64,000 nt of DNA from Cinnamomum chago (lineage: Eukaryota > Streptophyta > Magnoliopsida > Laurales > Lauraceae). A model generated the notes under the pieces. It made no database searches, was not told where the DNA came from, and saw only the letters and a list, made by a program, of their open reading frames with translations. Position 1 is the stretch's first letter, and each line of letters begins with the position of its first letter. The DNA is taken from assembly GCA_038049695.1 (NCBI GenBank), contig CP142455.1, forward strand, positions 29,549,501 through 29,613,500, read 5' to 3'. Both the position numbers and the translations under genes were made by a program. Below are positions 10,975 to 22,703 of this stretch, in pieces.

Positions 10975-11835
10975 CAATTATCTAAGTTTGCTGTGAATTT
11001 ATTTAAGCTTGCTATGAATTTATGTAAGCTTGTTCTCGAGTTGTCTTAGTTTGATATCAATTAAAAAGGACTTTAAATGAGTTTATCTGTATATTACATG
11101 ATTTTATTTGAGTTTGATTTGTAATTAAATGCGTTTGTTATCAATTAAACAGGGTTCCAAGTAAAATTATCTGACTATGACACGATTTTATCTAATTTTC
11201 TTCTGAATGTATATGAGATCCATATAAAATAATATAAGTTTGGTATGAAATTAAATGGATTTCGCATTATTTTATTTGACTTTGAAATGTATTCAACTTT
11301 TTTTTAAATGAGTTTTTCTGTTAATTTTTCTGAGTTTTGTATAAGTTATCAGACTTTGGCGTGAACTTATCTGACTTTAAATTAAACTCATCTCTGTTTT
11401 ATATGAATTTATATAAGTTTAATATGAATTTATCTGTGTTTGCAGTGAATTAATCTGAGTGTGATATGAATTAAACTGGATTGAGGTGAATTTATTTGAA
11501 TTTGAAATTAATTTATCTAAGTTTGCTGTGCATTTATATTAATTTGATGTGAGTTTCTATGAATTTATCTGTGTTCGAAATCACAACCAGTTCACAAAAA
11601 AGTTATGTCCCGTCAATATAAATTTATCTGTAGTTGATATAATATTATCTGACCAGATTAGGTTTAGTTTGACTAGATTTGGTTTGAATTTATTTGAATA
11701 TGATATAAAATTATCTATGTCTGAAGTGAATTTAATTGAATTTGTTTATGATTTTATCTGACTTTGTTATGGCTCTATCTAACTTTGTTTTTTGGACTGG
11801 GATGAGTTTGATATCATTTTAGCTGAGTTGTATAT
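10975..11835 (+). repeat. Degenerate ~20-bp tandem repeat
   Basis: About 860 bp built from loosely repeated units resembling TGAATTTATCTGAGTTTG, with period roughly 19-24 bp and many substitutions. It has no coding character (ORFs here are short and repetitive). It lies between flanks with inverted similarity around TTAAGGCC (about 10830 and 12038), which may be the ends of an old element. Confidence 0.6.
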
Positions 11836-12492
11836 GGTTCTGTTGAAAACTCATCTTACTACATTTAAATTCGACAGTAATCAGGGAAAGACGATGAGTT
11901 GGAGCTAAAAACCAGGATTAGATTGCATGACACCTATTCAAACGGTTAGGAGGGCAAATTAGTTAGAAAAAAAATCTGATGTGGCATGTTAAGAGACCGC
12001 TGTCTGAATTAATCCCATGCGCAAGGGACTTTCGGCCTTAAACAATAATGTTGTGTACTGGAGGCCTTACAAGACCAATCTGAGTGGCTTTTGGCTAATT
12101 TACCCTTGTTTTAACACTCTAATAATTATAAAGTAGTGTATATTAGTAGGATACTAAAAATATTTTAAATGGGCTCCGTAAATGACTTCATCCACTTATA
12201 TGTATATCTATAAAACTCAGGCATTGGCTTAACATGGTTGTCTCAACATGAAGATTGGTTTAATTTTTTCTTGAAATTGAATGTCATTGCTTTTTCGTCT
12301 TACCATATCCATAAAACTCATACGGAAAGTATGATTATTTAAAATTATAAGTTTTTATCTTTTTATAAAGACACTGTATCATGAATTATGTTGCTCGTGC
12401 CAAGTACAGGAACATTTTGCTAGCATTAATTATTTGATTACCCTGAATTTGTAAATTTGCAAAAAATATTGGATATAGGCGGGTCTAACAAC

Positions 12493-12632
12493 CAGGGGCG
12501 GAGCCAGGATTTCATCTTTTGTGGGGGGGGGGGGGGGGGGGGGGGGGCAAAACTTGAATAAAATTTTATTTCAAAAGGGTTAGGGTCAGGGCATGATGAG
12601 TTTTAACTTAGAAAGAGAAAGATGCAAAAACC

Positions 12633-12663
<31 letters not shown>

Positions 12664-12683
12664 TCAATGTGGTTCCGCCCCTG
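12493..12683. mobile_element. Short hAT-type MITE with two poly-G tracts
   Basis: Ends CAGGGGCGGAGCC (12493) and GGTTCCGCCCCTG (ending 12683). The flanks CTAACAAC and GTAACAAC are a 7/8-matching 8-bp target duplication. Two uninterrupted G runs lie inside, about 25 bases at 12523-12547 and about 29 at 12634-12662. The ends resemble those of the larger element at 15172-16128. Confidence 0.82.
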
Positions 12684-12929
12684 GTAACAACCCAACTTTT
12701 AAACCTTCTTATCTTTGTCATGCAACCCATCTAATTAATTCAAAGGAACTATATTTTCTAATGAATTAGACCTGTTCATCTCTTTCCAAACCATCATCAA
12801 AGGTGGGATCCCCGGAATTTCACCGGGCCCACGAGTCCCACGTGACGAACAAAACTATGCACAGTACACTGTACATAGGATAAGATCGTCCAATCATCTA
12901 TTATCTAGAACTAACAATATATTAAAAAC

Positions 12930-13060
12930 GGCTTGTTACCTCGGTGGTAAGAGGTGTCCGTTCTCACATGTTTACTTAGGGTTCGAGCAATAATAACTGC
13001 TTGCCTACGTCATCTCGGAGGCTTTAGCTTAGATATCAGTCCACCTATTTAAAATTGGGA
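12930..13060 (+). mobile_element. tRNA-derived SINE-like sequence
   Basis: A-box-like TTACCTCGGTGG (12936-12947) and B-box-like GGTTCGAGCA (12979-12988) at tRNA-like spacing. The 3' end is not clear, so this could be a degraded SINE or a chance match. Confidence 0.45.
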
Positions 13061-13577
13061 TTTTTAACAAATGGCTAGTAATTGGAAGAATCTCTTCGAA
13101 TGGCCCATGAAATAGATGTGCCTGAAATCAACATTGTATAGATTCCTTTAAAATTTTGCTAACTTTCATGTACAGCGCCAAACTTCATTTTAGTAAGTTT
13201 AGTCATGCTCGGCAGGCCTACTTGGCCTATAATGAGCATTAAGACAAGCCCAGACCATTTCTAGTAACTGGACCCTAAAATGCGAGCAGGCTAGCCATCC
13301 ATCAATGGACAATTGCTCAAAAACTCTCTCAAACTTGTCTCAGCTAAGACAGCTGTCAGGTCGTGTCTCCTGACTCAACCTAAATTTGACTGAGTCATAA
13401 AGTCAAACTGCAATTTTTTATATACTAACACGAAATTAACAGAAATCATGTCCATGTCTCGTGTGAGTCAACCCTATTCCACCGGGTTTTATGGAATTAT
13501 GGGTCGACTCCGCTAGTTTTTGAGTCTGACAAAGTCTGAAACCGTGAAATAGGCATCCTAAACCATGCTTGAGATAG

Positions 13578-13770
13578 TTTTGAGGGGTAGCTTAATTGGC
13601 ATACGACCACAGTTTGAATCCGGAGATTGAGGGTTCGAAATTGCTCTATCACACTGAGACCACAGGAGATTTACCTTGTCCCCCTGGCCCGCAGAAATTA
13701 TTCTGTCCAGAAAAGACTGAGACACTCTCCGTTATAAAACACTCTCCGTTATAAAAAGAAGAAAAGAAAA
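13578..13770 (+). mobile_element. tRNA-derived SINE
   Basis: Pol III A box TAGCTTAATTGG at 13588-13599 and B box GGTTCGAAAT at 13632-13641, followed by a non-tRNA body and an A-rich tail (13755-13780). The 14-base ACACTCTCCGTTATAAAA motif is doubled just before the tail. Confidence 0.65.
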
Positions 13771-13846
13771 AAAAAAAACAACCATGCCGGACATTGACAA
13801 GACTTTACATGGTGATAAGGATAAGATCTTCTTTCAACCAAACATC

Positions 13847-14035
13847 TCATCCGTAAAGATATCTAACCTTTGATTTGAGTTGAGAGCCAAGTCCTTCCAG
13901 TTGTTCCATTATTTGAGGAAGCCCATTAGATCCAATCAGTCCATCACCATCTTTTAGGTCTAGGGAGTCCATCCAATCCCTCGGATCATGAAGGAGTGAA
14001 ACACACATTAGGAGACAGTGATTGCTCTCCACCAC
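13847..14035 (-). other. Small ORF with an EF-hand-like loop, unknown
   Basis: A 62-residue ORF contains DLKDGDGLIGSNGL, which resembles an EF-hand calcium loop followed by a helix. No longer gene context was found. It may be a captured or relic exon, or chance. Confidence 0.25.
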
Positions 14036-14165
14036 CAGTGCTTAATCTACATTGATGCAACCTGATCATCAATCAAAATTTCCACTACGCCAAAAGATTA
14101 CAGGCCATTGTGCCGAGCCCAGTCCTACCTTAAATATTCACAGTGTCTTTTTATTAGTCCTGAAG

Positions 14166-14330
14166 GTGGAACTTTCTGGCTACTATGGTCATGGAGGGCC
14201 CACCTACATTGGCACCAGATGGTTTTTCCGAGAAATAGTCTGTGGGAAGAAGCACAGTAAAGACTACAAGGCAGTCTGGAAGAAGGAATTCCAAACAAAT
14301 GGAAAGGAAACTGTGGAGGAATTGGAAGAG
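14166..14330 (+). pseudogene. CSLE: CslE relic, exon-6 equivalent
   Basis: The translation from 14166 includes GGPTYIGTRWFF and CGKKHSKDYKAVWKKEFQ, closely following exon 6 of the CslE gene at 57676-57898 and the CslE family ([24 protein letters not shown]). It starts, as the real exon does, with GTGGAAC after an AG. Homology stops after EELEE, so the end of the exon is lost. It is a decayed duplicate on the opposite strand to the main CslE gene. Confidence 0.75.
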
Positions 14331-14659
14331 ATGTTGGGATTTAAGGGAAACTACAAGCCAAACACAACAAGAAAATGATGAAAAAGAAAGACTTTTTTTA
14401 CAAATGGCCAATAACACAGAAAAGAGAGGCAGTGGTTTTACTGCAAAGACAAAAATTTTAAGAGAAGAAAAGTATAGAAAAGATAAACTGCACTAATCTT
14501 GCAACCTTACTCTACAATGGAGCAGTCATTCAACACTAAACGCATAACTCACAACACTCAACCCCATGCCTCCACCGTACCACTGAAGGGAGATCTCACA
14601 ACACTTGCAAGTTACAGCATTCACAATCCAATGCCTCCGCCGTGGAAGAGGATCCCCTT

Positions 14660-14805
14660 TTTGGTCCCTCAGGGGGTGCCAAATGGGGGGAGAGATGTCA
14701 ACTCAATGACATCTCATCCCCTCCATAAAAATAAAAAAATAAAAAAATAAAAATAAAAATAAAAATAAAAATTTCCCCCATGTGGCACCCCCCATTTGGA
14801 CCAAA
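14660..14805. mobile_element. Palindromic MITE, copy A
   Basis: Near-perfect inverted ends: TTTGGTCCCTCAGGGGGTGCC and GGCACCCCCCATTTGGACCAAA. The arms meet at an A-rich centre. A second copy of the family is at 62284-62404. It lies between the two CslE relic pieces and splits a local repeat containing CCCATGCCTCCACCGT. Confidence 0.75.
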
Positions 14806-14938
14806 CATGAGATCCTCTTCCCTCCGCCGTACTTACAATGGAGCATTCACTCAACACTCAAGGCAGACCCCATGCCTCCACCGTGAACTCACAACAATCC
14901 CGCCGTGTGCTACAACTTACATGCCCTTGAATTTGAAG

Positions 14939-14980
14939 ATGCGTTTGAAGTATTGGAGTTTAGTGGAAGATGTATCAGCT
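14939..14980 (+). pseudogene. CSLE: CslE relic, exon-7 equivalent (start only)
   Basis: After GAAG the sequence encodes MRLKYWSLVEDVSAP, matching [15 protein letters not shown] at the start of exon 7 of the CslE gene (57594). Similarity ends within about 14 codons. Its order and strand fit the exon-6 relic at 14166, so both come from one CslE copy. Confidence 0.65.
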
Positions 14981-15171
14981 CCCATTTGAATTCACAATTT
15001 GCAGTTTAACACTTACTTCGATTCAGAGATTCAATGGGATAGATTCATCTAGTTCATTATACAATTTGATTAATTATGAAGTTCAAACTTGACAGTTGGA
15101 TACAATAATTAAAATATATAATTTGATGAAAATTACGATGACTTACATATTCTTGGACAATTACATGCAGC

Positions 15172-15558
15172 CAGTGGCGGATCCAGAATTTTTGTTTGGG
15201 TGGGGCTAAATATTTGCTCGGCTTGTTAACTTTTTTCACATGAATAATATCAAAAGGGCACATTTATTGCATTGAAATAGAAAAAAAAAACATGTTCAAG
15301 TTTCCTGCCCAATTAAAAGGTCTTCCCACTACCTCTCCCAAATTCAAGTCATGATCGATTCATTATCATCAAATAACCTAAGATAACATTTTCTTTAATC
15401 CTAGGCGTTTGAATGCCCTACAATGGTAATTTGGGTGAGCACCCAATTACCCAATTTAGGTTCCCAAATGGATTTTGTTTGGATCTAAAGAATTTGGTTG
15501 CATGTACTTAATACCTTAGCTGTAAAAATAATTCCCTATAGTTGGTCATGAGCCCATG

Positions 15559-15591
<33 letters not shown>

Positions 15592-16128
15592 GCCACTTAA
15601 ATGTAACTCAAATTATTCACACATGAACTCTACGACCCGATTTTTGTATGAATTGAAAATCAAAGTATGCCCAATGGGGATTTGGTCATCTTGTAGATAT
15701 GTTCATATTTGGTGATTTAGGGCTTAGGTTTGGATTAGGATTTTGAAAAATTTAAGTACATAGTGATTAGAATGATGCTACATATGAGGAGGGAGGCTGA
15801 TTGCTTTATTTAGGGTTGTTTGGTGTGAGAGAGACTAACACGAGATGACCGGCGATGAAAAGTTCAATCACCGTGAAAAGGATCTCACACTCTCAATAGA
15901 AAGAAAATATCAAAAGAGAACGGCACTAAGAGGATCCGTTACTTTCGACGGGAAGAAAATGTCAAAAGATAGGAGTGTTTTTACCAAGGTTTTGTGACGA
16001 GGGGCAATCACACGGTTTAGACATGGGGCGACTATTTATTAATTGTAAGTGGGACAGGTCCAGGCTTGTTCAACTCTCTGACATTTTCAAAATAGACCTG
16101 GGGTGGTGTGCATGTAGGTCCGCCCCTG
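15172..16128. mobile_element. hAT-type element, 957 bp
   Basis: Ends CAGTGGCGGATCC (15172) and GGTCCGCCCCTG (ending 16128). Flanks CATGCAGC (15164-15171) and CATGCAAC (16129-16136) are an 8-bp target duplication with one mismatch. There is no transposase; a 29-base poly-A run lies at 15561-15589. The right target duplication abuts the copia LTR that begins at about 16139. Confidence 0.85.
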
Positions 16129-16138
16129 CATGCAACGA

Positions 16139-16495
16139 TACAAAATATAAAAGGTGGTACTTGACCCAAATACACCAAGAATCGAACCATTAAGACTTCA
16201 TACAAGTTCTAGCTCAGTTGCATTGATAAAACAATGGAGAAAGAATGCAAGTATTTCTTTTCTTCATTTAAAAATTTTCATGTGATTTATAGACTCTTAA
16301 AGAAGTAACTTCAACTTATTGAATAGCAGTGGTAAAGACACTTAACCACTTCACTAAACAGCTTTACATATATAAACTTATAAATAACACAAACTGACAC
16401 ATAAATAAACACTTGTAAATAACACTAACACCAGCCTTCATAAAGTGCCATAACATCTTCAGTTATGCATGTGCAAGATGCACGAAATCTTGACA
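16139..16495 (-). repeat. copia 3' LTR
   Basis: Pairs with 20707-21063. On the minus strand it begins TGTCAAGATTTCGTGCATC. The end of the RNase H coding remnant runs into it. Confidence 0.8.
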
Positions 16496-16640
16496 CTCCC
16501 CTTACTGCATGCTTGCAGTCAACCACACCAAGCGCATCTATGAAAAACTCAAACTTGGGTTTTGTAAGTGCCTTGGTAAAAATATCCGCAACTTGTTCTC
16601 CCGTTCGAACATCTTTCAACTTAATTTCTTGTTCAAGCAC
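16425..16640 (-). pseudogene. copia RNase H C-terminal remnant
   Basis: Contains GEQVADIFTKALTKPKFEFF, the conserved end of copia RNase H. Fossil part of the 16139-21063 element. Confidence 0.8.
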
Positions 16641-17205
16641 CTTCTCACAAAATGATGTTGAACCTCAATGTGCTTGGTACGAGCATGGAACACCAGATTT
16701 TCTACCAATAGTATTGCACTTTCATTGTTGCATCGGATAAGAATTGGATAATCAACCTGGTTATATGTCACCGATCATTCGTCTCAGTCAAATGCATTCT
16801 TGTCCAGCCTTAGTTGTAGCCATATATTTTGCCTCTGTGCTAGAAAGAACAACACTTGATTGCTTTTTACTACACTATGAAACTGCAGCAGAACTGGGAG
16901 TAAAACAATGACTTGAGGTAGACCGCCTATCATTGATATCTCCTGGCCAATCTGTATCTCTAAAGCCACTTAGGAAGAAATTTTCACACATTTTATAAAA
17001 CAGCCCAAATTCAAGAGTACTCTTCACATAATGAAGAATTCCTTTGGCTGCATCTAAATGAGGAACACGTGGACTTTGCGTAAATTGGGATACAACACTT
17101 ACCGAATATGCAATATCCGGTCTATAGTGATAGTCAAGTAAATTAAACTAATCATAAGTTGTCAAAGTCCTTTTGCATCCTTCAATAGCTTTCCTTCATC
17201 TCGTT

Positions 17206-17723
17206 TCAACTTAAAGCATGGCTCCATAGGAGTAGCCATCGGTTTAGCCTCCCCCAAACCAAAATGCTCCAACAAACTTCTACCATATCTCTTTTGAGAT
17301 AAGAAAAAACCATCTTTTTCCTTCTCAACTTGAAGTTAAGAAAGCATCCAACTTCACCCAAAATTTCCATTTCAAATCGGATTGGGAATTCATCCCGTGG
17401 ATAAGTTATTTTAGCCACATTATCTCCGGTGATGATCATGTCATCCACATATAAAAGAAGCACGACATGCATTCCCAAATCCAGTTTTACAAACATGCTA
17501 GAATTTGAATTTGAAACTTTGAATCCACAAAAAGTAAGATACTCGGATTTCTTACTATACCATGCACGTGGAGCTTGTTTAAGACTGTATAGGCCTTCTC
17601 GAGTCGGCATACATAATGACGAAATTCCTTTGAAATGAAACCCTGATGCTGCTCCATGAACACTTCTCGATCCAACTCTCCACAAAGGAAAGCATTTGTC
17701 ACATCAAGTTGCACAACGTCCAT
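17206..17723 (-). pseudogene. copia reverse transcriptase remnant
   Basis: Shows the copia RT signatures VQLDVTNAFLCGEL, LYSLKQAPRAWY and LLLYVDDMIITG in the expected order. Fossil part of the same element. Confidence 0.85.
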
Positions 17724-17976
17724 CCCTTGGTAGCGGCCAAATAGATAATGGTTCTAAACGTCACCATCTTTGCAACTGGACTGAACGGTTTCTCATAATC
17801 CAGTACATACTCCTGTGAGAAACCACAAGCTATCAGACGAGCTTTATACCTATCAACTTAGCCATTTGGTTTCTTCTTCAACTTGTAAACTCATTTACAA
17901 GTAACAGGTACAACATCGCTGGGCGTCGGTACTAGCTTCCAAGTTCCATTCCTCATAAGAGCCATGATCTCTTCTT

Positions 17977-18701
17977 TCATAGCCAAATTCCGTTCAGGAC
18001 TTTCGTTGGCTTCATCATAACATGAAGTTCATTCTCTTCTAGTGGCTCAGTAAAGAAACATGAAGTCACTGTACAGTGGTTTAGCTCAACTTCATAGTCT
18101 TTAAGAAAATCAGGTTGCTTCTTCATTCTTGTAGACTTTCTCAATATAGAATCTTCTTGTTTATCATCTCCTGAATTTGTGGACAGCAACCTGTCACTTG
18201 AAGAGTCATCACACCCCCTTCCTTTGAACTCATCATAACTGGAAGAAGATGCTCGATTTGGATGAATCGGCTATGTATTTGACAAATCTTCTTCGTTTAA
18301 CAATAAATTATCATCTTCTTCCATAGTTTTCATGCATATTTGTTTTTAGTGATGTGGTTTGATGAAGGCTCATCAAATACCAAATCCCTAGAAGTCATAA
18401 AATTCTTTGTTGCCGGGTTCATGTGGGTCATAGCCAATAAAAACACATTTCTTTGCCTAGGGGTCCAATTTAGTTCTATTACTTTTGGGAACATGAACAT
18501 AGCAAGTAAAACCAAATACCTCAAATAACTTGCATCCGGACTCATTTGATACAAGTTTTCAAGAGGAGAATTTGTTTTACCTGGCCATGGAGGTAGTCGA
18601 TTGATGACATGACATGCGCAACGCATCGCCTCTGCCCAAAGCTCCGGAGGAAGATTCTTATCATGCAACCAAGACAAACTCATCTCTGCAATACGTGCCA
18701 A
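17977..18701 (-). pseudogene. copia integrase C-terminal and linker remnant
   Basis: ELWAEAMRCACHVINRLP and a following GYDP-like zone are typical of the end of copia integrase; the 17977-18189 piece (STRMKKQPDFLKDYEV) is the linker before reverse transcriptase. Confidence 0.75.
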
Positions 18702-19630
18702 CTTCCGTTCAGCTACCCCATTTTATTGCGGAGTGCTAGGGCATGTCATTTGCCAGCAAATTTCACATTTCTCACAGAACTTGAAAAAGTCATCTGACAT
18801 ATACTCCCCTCCATTGTCAGTTCTTAAGCATTTGATTTTCGCACCAAACTCCCTCGCTCTCAATTATATTTCTAAATTCAATGAACTTAGTAAGAGCTTC
18901 ACTTTTCTTCTTGATAAAGTAAACCCATGCGTACCTTGAGAAGTCATCCACTATCACCAACAAGTACTAAAAACCACTATAACTTGGTGTTCTTTAGCCC
19001 CATCACATCTAAATGAATTAACTTGAATGGTTTAGTTCTTTGATTCAATGACCACACAAATGGAAGACGATGAGATTTACCAAATTGATAACCTTGGCAA
19101 ACCACATCTTAACGTATGTCTTTCATAAGTGGGACACCATCAATCAATCTTTCTGATGAAATCATTTTCAACATTTGATAGCCAACATGCCCAAGTCTAG
19201 CACGGCAAATCGCCACACTATCATTTCGGCTTGCTTTCTCCACATAGGCTTCATTGCTGACATTACAAACAAGGACTTCTTTTCTTTTCCTATAAGAAGA
19301 ACATTACCATCAACATGCTTCACATTGTCGAGAACTTTCACATCCGATAGCCCAAAGAGAACATACTTTCCAGAATCGGTTATTTGAGAAACCAAAACTA
19401 GATTTTTCTTTAGACCCGACACATGTGATAAACATGCTTAAAGACAATTTCTCCGTCACTTCAAGAATCTATCTTTTGACATTCACACTCTCTTCTTTTT
19501 CAACGGGATAAATTGAGTTATCCACTTTGACAATTGCTCGATTTCCATCATGATGACGAAACTCTGAAAATATGGAATCATTTCCGGTCAAATGATGCGA
19601 ACAACCAGAGTCAATGATCCACTTCTTCTC
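18702..19630 (-). pseudogene. copia integrase core and gag-pre-integrase remnant
   Basis: Includes the 19168-19422 piece beginning MSGLKKNLVLVSQITDSGKY, the gag-pre-integrase motif that precedes the integrase zinc finger in copia elements. Confidence 0.65.
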
Positions 19631-20700
19631 ATAGTCAATGGAAGCATTAGCATCAACTTCCTTTTCTATGACAACGGAAGAAAAATACTTCTCCCAATCA
19701 CTTTGCCGATCACCATATATTCATAGACAGTGCTTGCATTCACATCAATTAACTTCACTCGACAATTTTCTTGATATGACCAAGATTGTCACATGTATGA
19801 CATGTAATAGGTTTACGCCTATCACTAGAATTCTTGTCTTCATTAGAATTCTTACAAGAATTCCTCTCAACACCAGAGCTTGCTGTAGAATTTTTCACAT
19901 CATCAAATGAAGCTTTTAATTTTTCTTCTTTTTCTCTTTTGAAAATAGAACATCATTACCTTTGGAGATAGACATGCTTGAAACTTGCCTAGCTAGCACT
20001 TCTTGTTTGCAAGCAAAGTATCCAATTCGATGATGGTTGGGTTAATTTTTATCGTTGCAAAGAAGTGATGAATGGCGTGCACTCCTCAGACCTCGAATGA
20101 GACATTGCCGCAATCTTGCTTCGCTCACCGGCTTGCCTGCGTCCAACTCCGAGATTTCTGCACAAATGCTTTTCACCTTCAAGAAGTATTGTGAAATTGG
20201 CATACTTCCTTGAATTAGCAATGCAAGTTTATTTTCAAGAAATTACAATCTCGTCATATTCTTTTTTGTGAACAACCTTTCAAGAGTTTCTCAGACTTCT
20301 TTTTGAGAGGTAATGCCTTGAATATGATCGATTAAATCCTTACTAATCGATGCTCCCGAGACAAATAATGCTTTCCCACATTTGATCTTCCATTCCCGGC
20401 GTACTTCTGCATTTTCCGGAACATCTGGTGCCATCAAATCAACACCAGAGACGAGATCTCATAGGTCTTGTCTTTGAAGAAAACCATCCATTCACAAATG
20501 CCAATAGTTGTAATTGGAGTTTGTAAGCTACTCCATACCAAATTACGTTCACCCATTTCCAACACCACTAGGATCCATAGTAGTGAGAAATCAGCACAAC
20601 AACAACCAAGCAAGAACCTACATAATATATGATCTTCTCTAACAAGTTGCACCTCAACTTGAAAATCAAGAAGAATCACTTCTCAACGAAGCTTTGATAC
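19631..20700 (-). pseudogene. copia gag and protease zone remnant
   Basis: By position between the primer site and the gag-pre-integrase piece this is the gag/protease zone; similarity is weak and only fragments are readable. Confidence 0.5.
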
Positions 20701-20706
20701 TATAAC

Positions 20707-21063
20707 ACAAAATATGCAAGGTAGTACTTAACCCAAATACACCAAGAATCGAACCAATAAGACTTCATACAAGTTCTAACTCAATTGCATAGATAAAACA
20801 ATGGAGAAAGACTGCAACTCTTTCTTTTTCTTCATTTCAGAAATTACATGTGATTGATAGATTCTTAAAGAAGTAACTTCAACTTTTTGAATAGCAGTGG
20901 TAAAGACACTTAACCACTACACTAAACAATTTCACATAAATAAACTTATAAACAACACAAACCAACAGATAAATAAACACTTGTAAATAACACTAACACC
21001 ATCCTTCATAAAGTGCAATAACATCTTCAGTTGTGAATGTGCAAGATGCACTAAATCTTGACA
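20707..21063 (-). repeat. copia 5' LTR
   Basis: Mate of 16139-16495; on the minus strand it starts TGTCAAGATTTAGTGC and is followed by the primer binding site. Confidence 0.8.
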
Positions 21064-22227
21064 GTCCGCTCATAGGAGAAATTCTCCTAGAGTTCTAATG
21101 CCCATACTTGAATATAAGAATGAGACAATTATCGACCTAAATGGCCAACCTAACCTTAACTCAGCCCAGTGATTTAGGTTTTAAACTTTTAGGCTGGTTT
21201 CAGGTTGATTCTTCTTATTCAAATGATAAATGGGTAGATCTTGAGTGTATTGAATGGGTAGGTTTTGATTGTATTCTTGTTGTTCAATTATTCAATCCAA
21301 CTTGAAGTTTTCCAATTCGATGAATGGCCTTCAACTCAATTGTTAATTAATGGTTCATTTCAACATTTTCAGTCTAATTAATAAAAGATCAAACATCCTT
21401 AGAAGCATATACAAGTTACACAGTGCTCATCCTAACGCAACAGCAATGGACTCCGCCCATTACCACCTCTAGTTGGACTTTATGAACCACCTTTCTGGTG
21501 CACTATAACAGTTCATGACTGTTTCCCATTTGTAGACAATTCAATTAGTGATCACATTCGTTTTTTTGTGTCTCATGTGTCCACAAAAAGAATTGTACCT
21601 TAATGGCATAGGGGATTTTGAAATTTTGAAATACCACCATGTCTTTTTGAGTGCTCTAGAAACTTCATTTAGTTATAAAAATAATTAGTCTTTGCTTTGA
21701 TCATTTGTATTTGGGTTAAAGGAGATCGACCATCTTATCTTAAGATCAAATCTCTAAATCTGGTCGCTTGTTGTTAGATCCTTTCGGGTCTTTGGATCGA
21801 TTCATCTAATTAATCATCAGACGATCCCTGATGTGCCCTGCCACAAAACCTTCTTGTGTCCGTGATCTGCCACCGCTAGGATCAATTCAACACTTGAGGT
21901 GAGAGTGAGATACCCGTGCCACCAGCCGTCTTACGTTTCTCAGATATTATGAGATATTATCTAGATATATTTTCACTTGACTTTTCTAAATGGAAAAAAG
22001 AAAAGAACATCAAAGAGCCTCAACAAGAAAGGTCCCTAACTCACAACAAATTAGACCTGGCCTGGACCCATTTTGCTCGTCAATGAGCAAATCTATTAAG
22101 CTTCCTGGGATTAAACTTCAAACCAATCAACTCAAAACTGGTTCCAGCAACTTGGATGAGTACAAAATGAGTTGAAGTTCATCAAAACCTGGAGTAGAGA
22201 GTTTTACAATTGGTGAGAAGTACCATC
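21064..22227. other. No recognised feature
   Basis: AT-rich, short ORFs only. Confidence 0.5.
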
Positions 22228-22703
22228 TGTTAGGAAAATTGTTTGGCCCGTGTAATGCCCCAATTCCGGGTTCACAGCCCGATTGCTATTGGGCCCACGC
22301 CAGATCGAGCCCGACAATATGCCATGGATGAACTCCCAACAAGTCTTGATCTGGTTGAGTTAGATAAAGATCAAACTCTTGGTGGTAGAGTTCGGATCAA
22401 GTTGAGACTCCCAATTGGCAGAATTCCTACGCTAATAAGGAGATGTGGGATTCCAGGAGGGGTAGAGTCTATAGTAGTCGTGACTCCTAGGGATTGCTCT
22501 ATATAAGGGATATGAGAACCCTTACTTGATTATCCAGTAGATCTTAGAGCATTCGCAGAGAGTTCGCATGTCTACCTCACACCGGAACGTACAAGCTTCT
22601 TGGCGAGTTCGGTTCCGATACCCATCTTGGACAAGCTAGTTCTTTCACCGTCCTCATGTAGTTTCATGTAAATTTGCTTGTAGGGTATGTCCAGTAAGGC
22701 CAT
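22228..22703 (+). repeat. Possible solo LTR or promoter-like block
   Basis: Starts TGTTAGGAAAATTG, is richer in GC than its flanks, and has a good TATA box (TCTATATAAGG, 22498-22508), as retrotransposon LTRs do. The right border and a target duplication could not be fixed, so this may be a solo LTR of unknown family or a relic promoter. Confidence 0.3.

Larger units (their letters stand above)
16139..21063 (-). mobile_element. Ty1/copia retrotransposon, decayed
   Basis: Two LTRs of about 357 bp (16139-16495 and 20707-21063) in direct orientation enclose copia-type coding remains, all on the minus strand in the order gag, integrase, reverse transcriptase, RNase H, which separates copia from Ty3. 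A tRNA-Met-like primer site follows the right LTR on the minus strand (about 20685-20702). The LTRs differ at roughly 20 of the first 190 aligned bases by eye, so the insertion is old. The coding region is broken in many places (about ten or more). No matching target duplication was found. Lineage not assigned. Confidence 0.88.
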
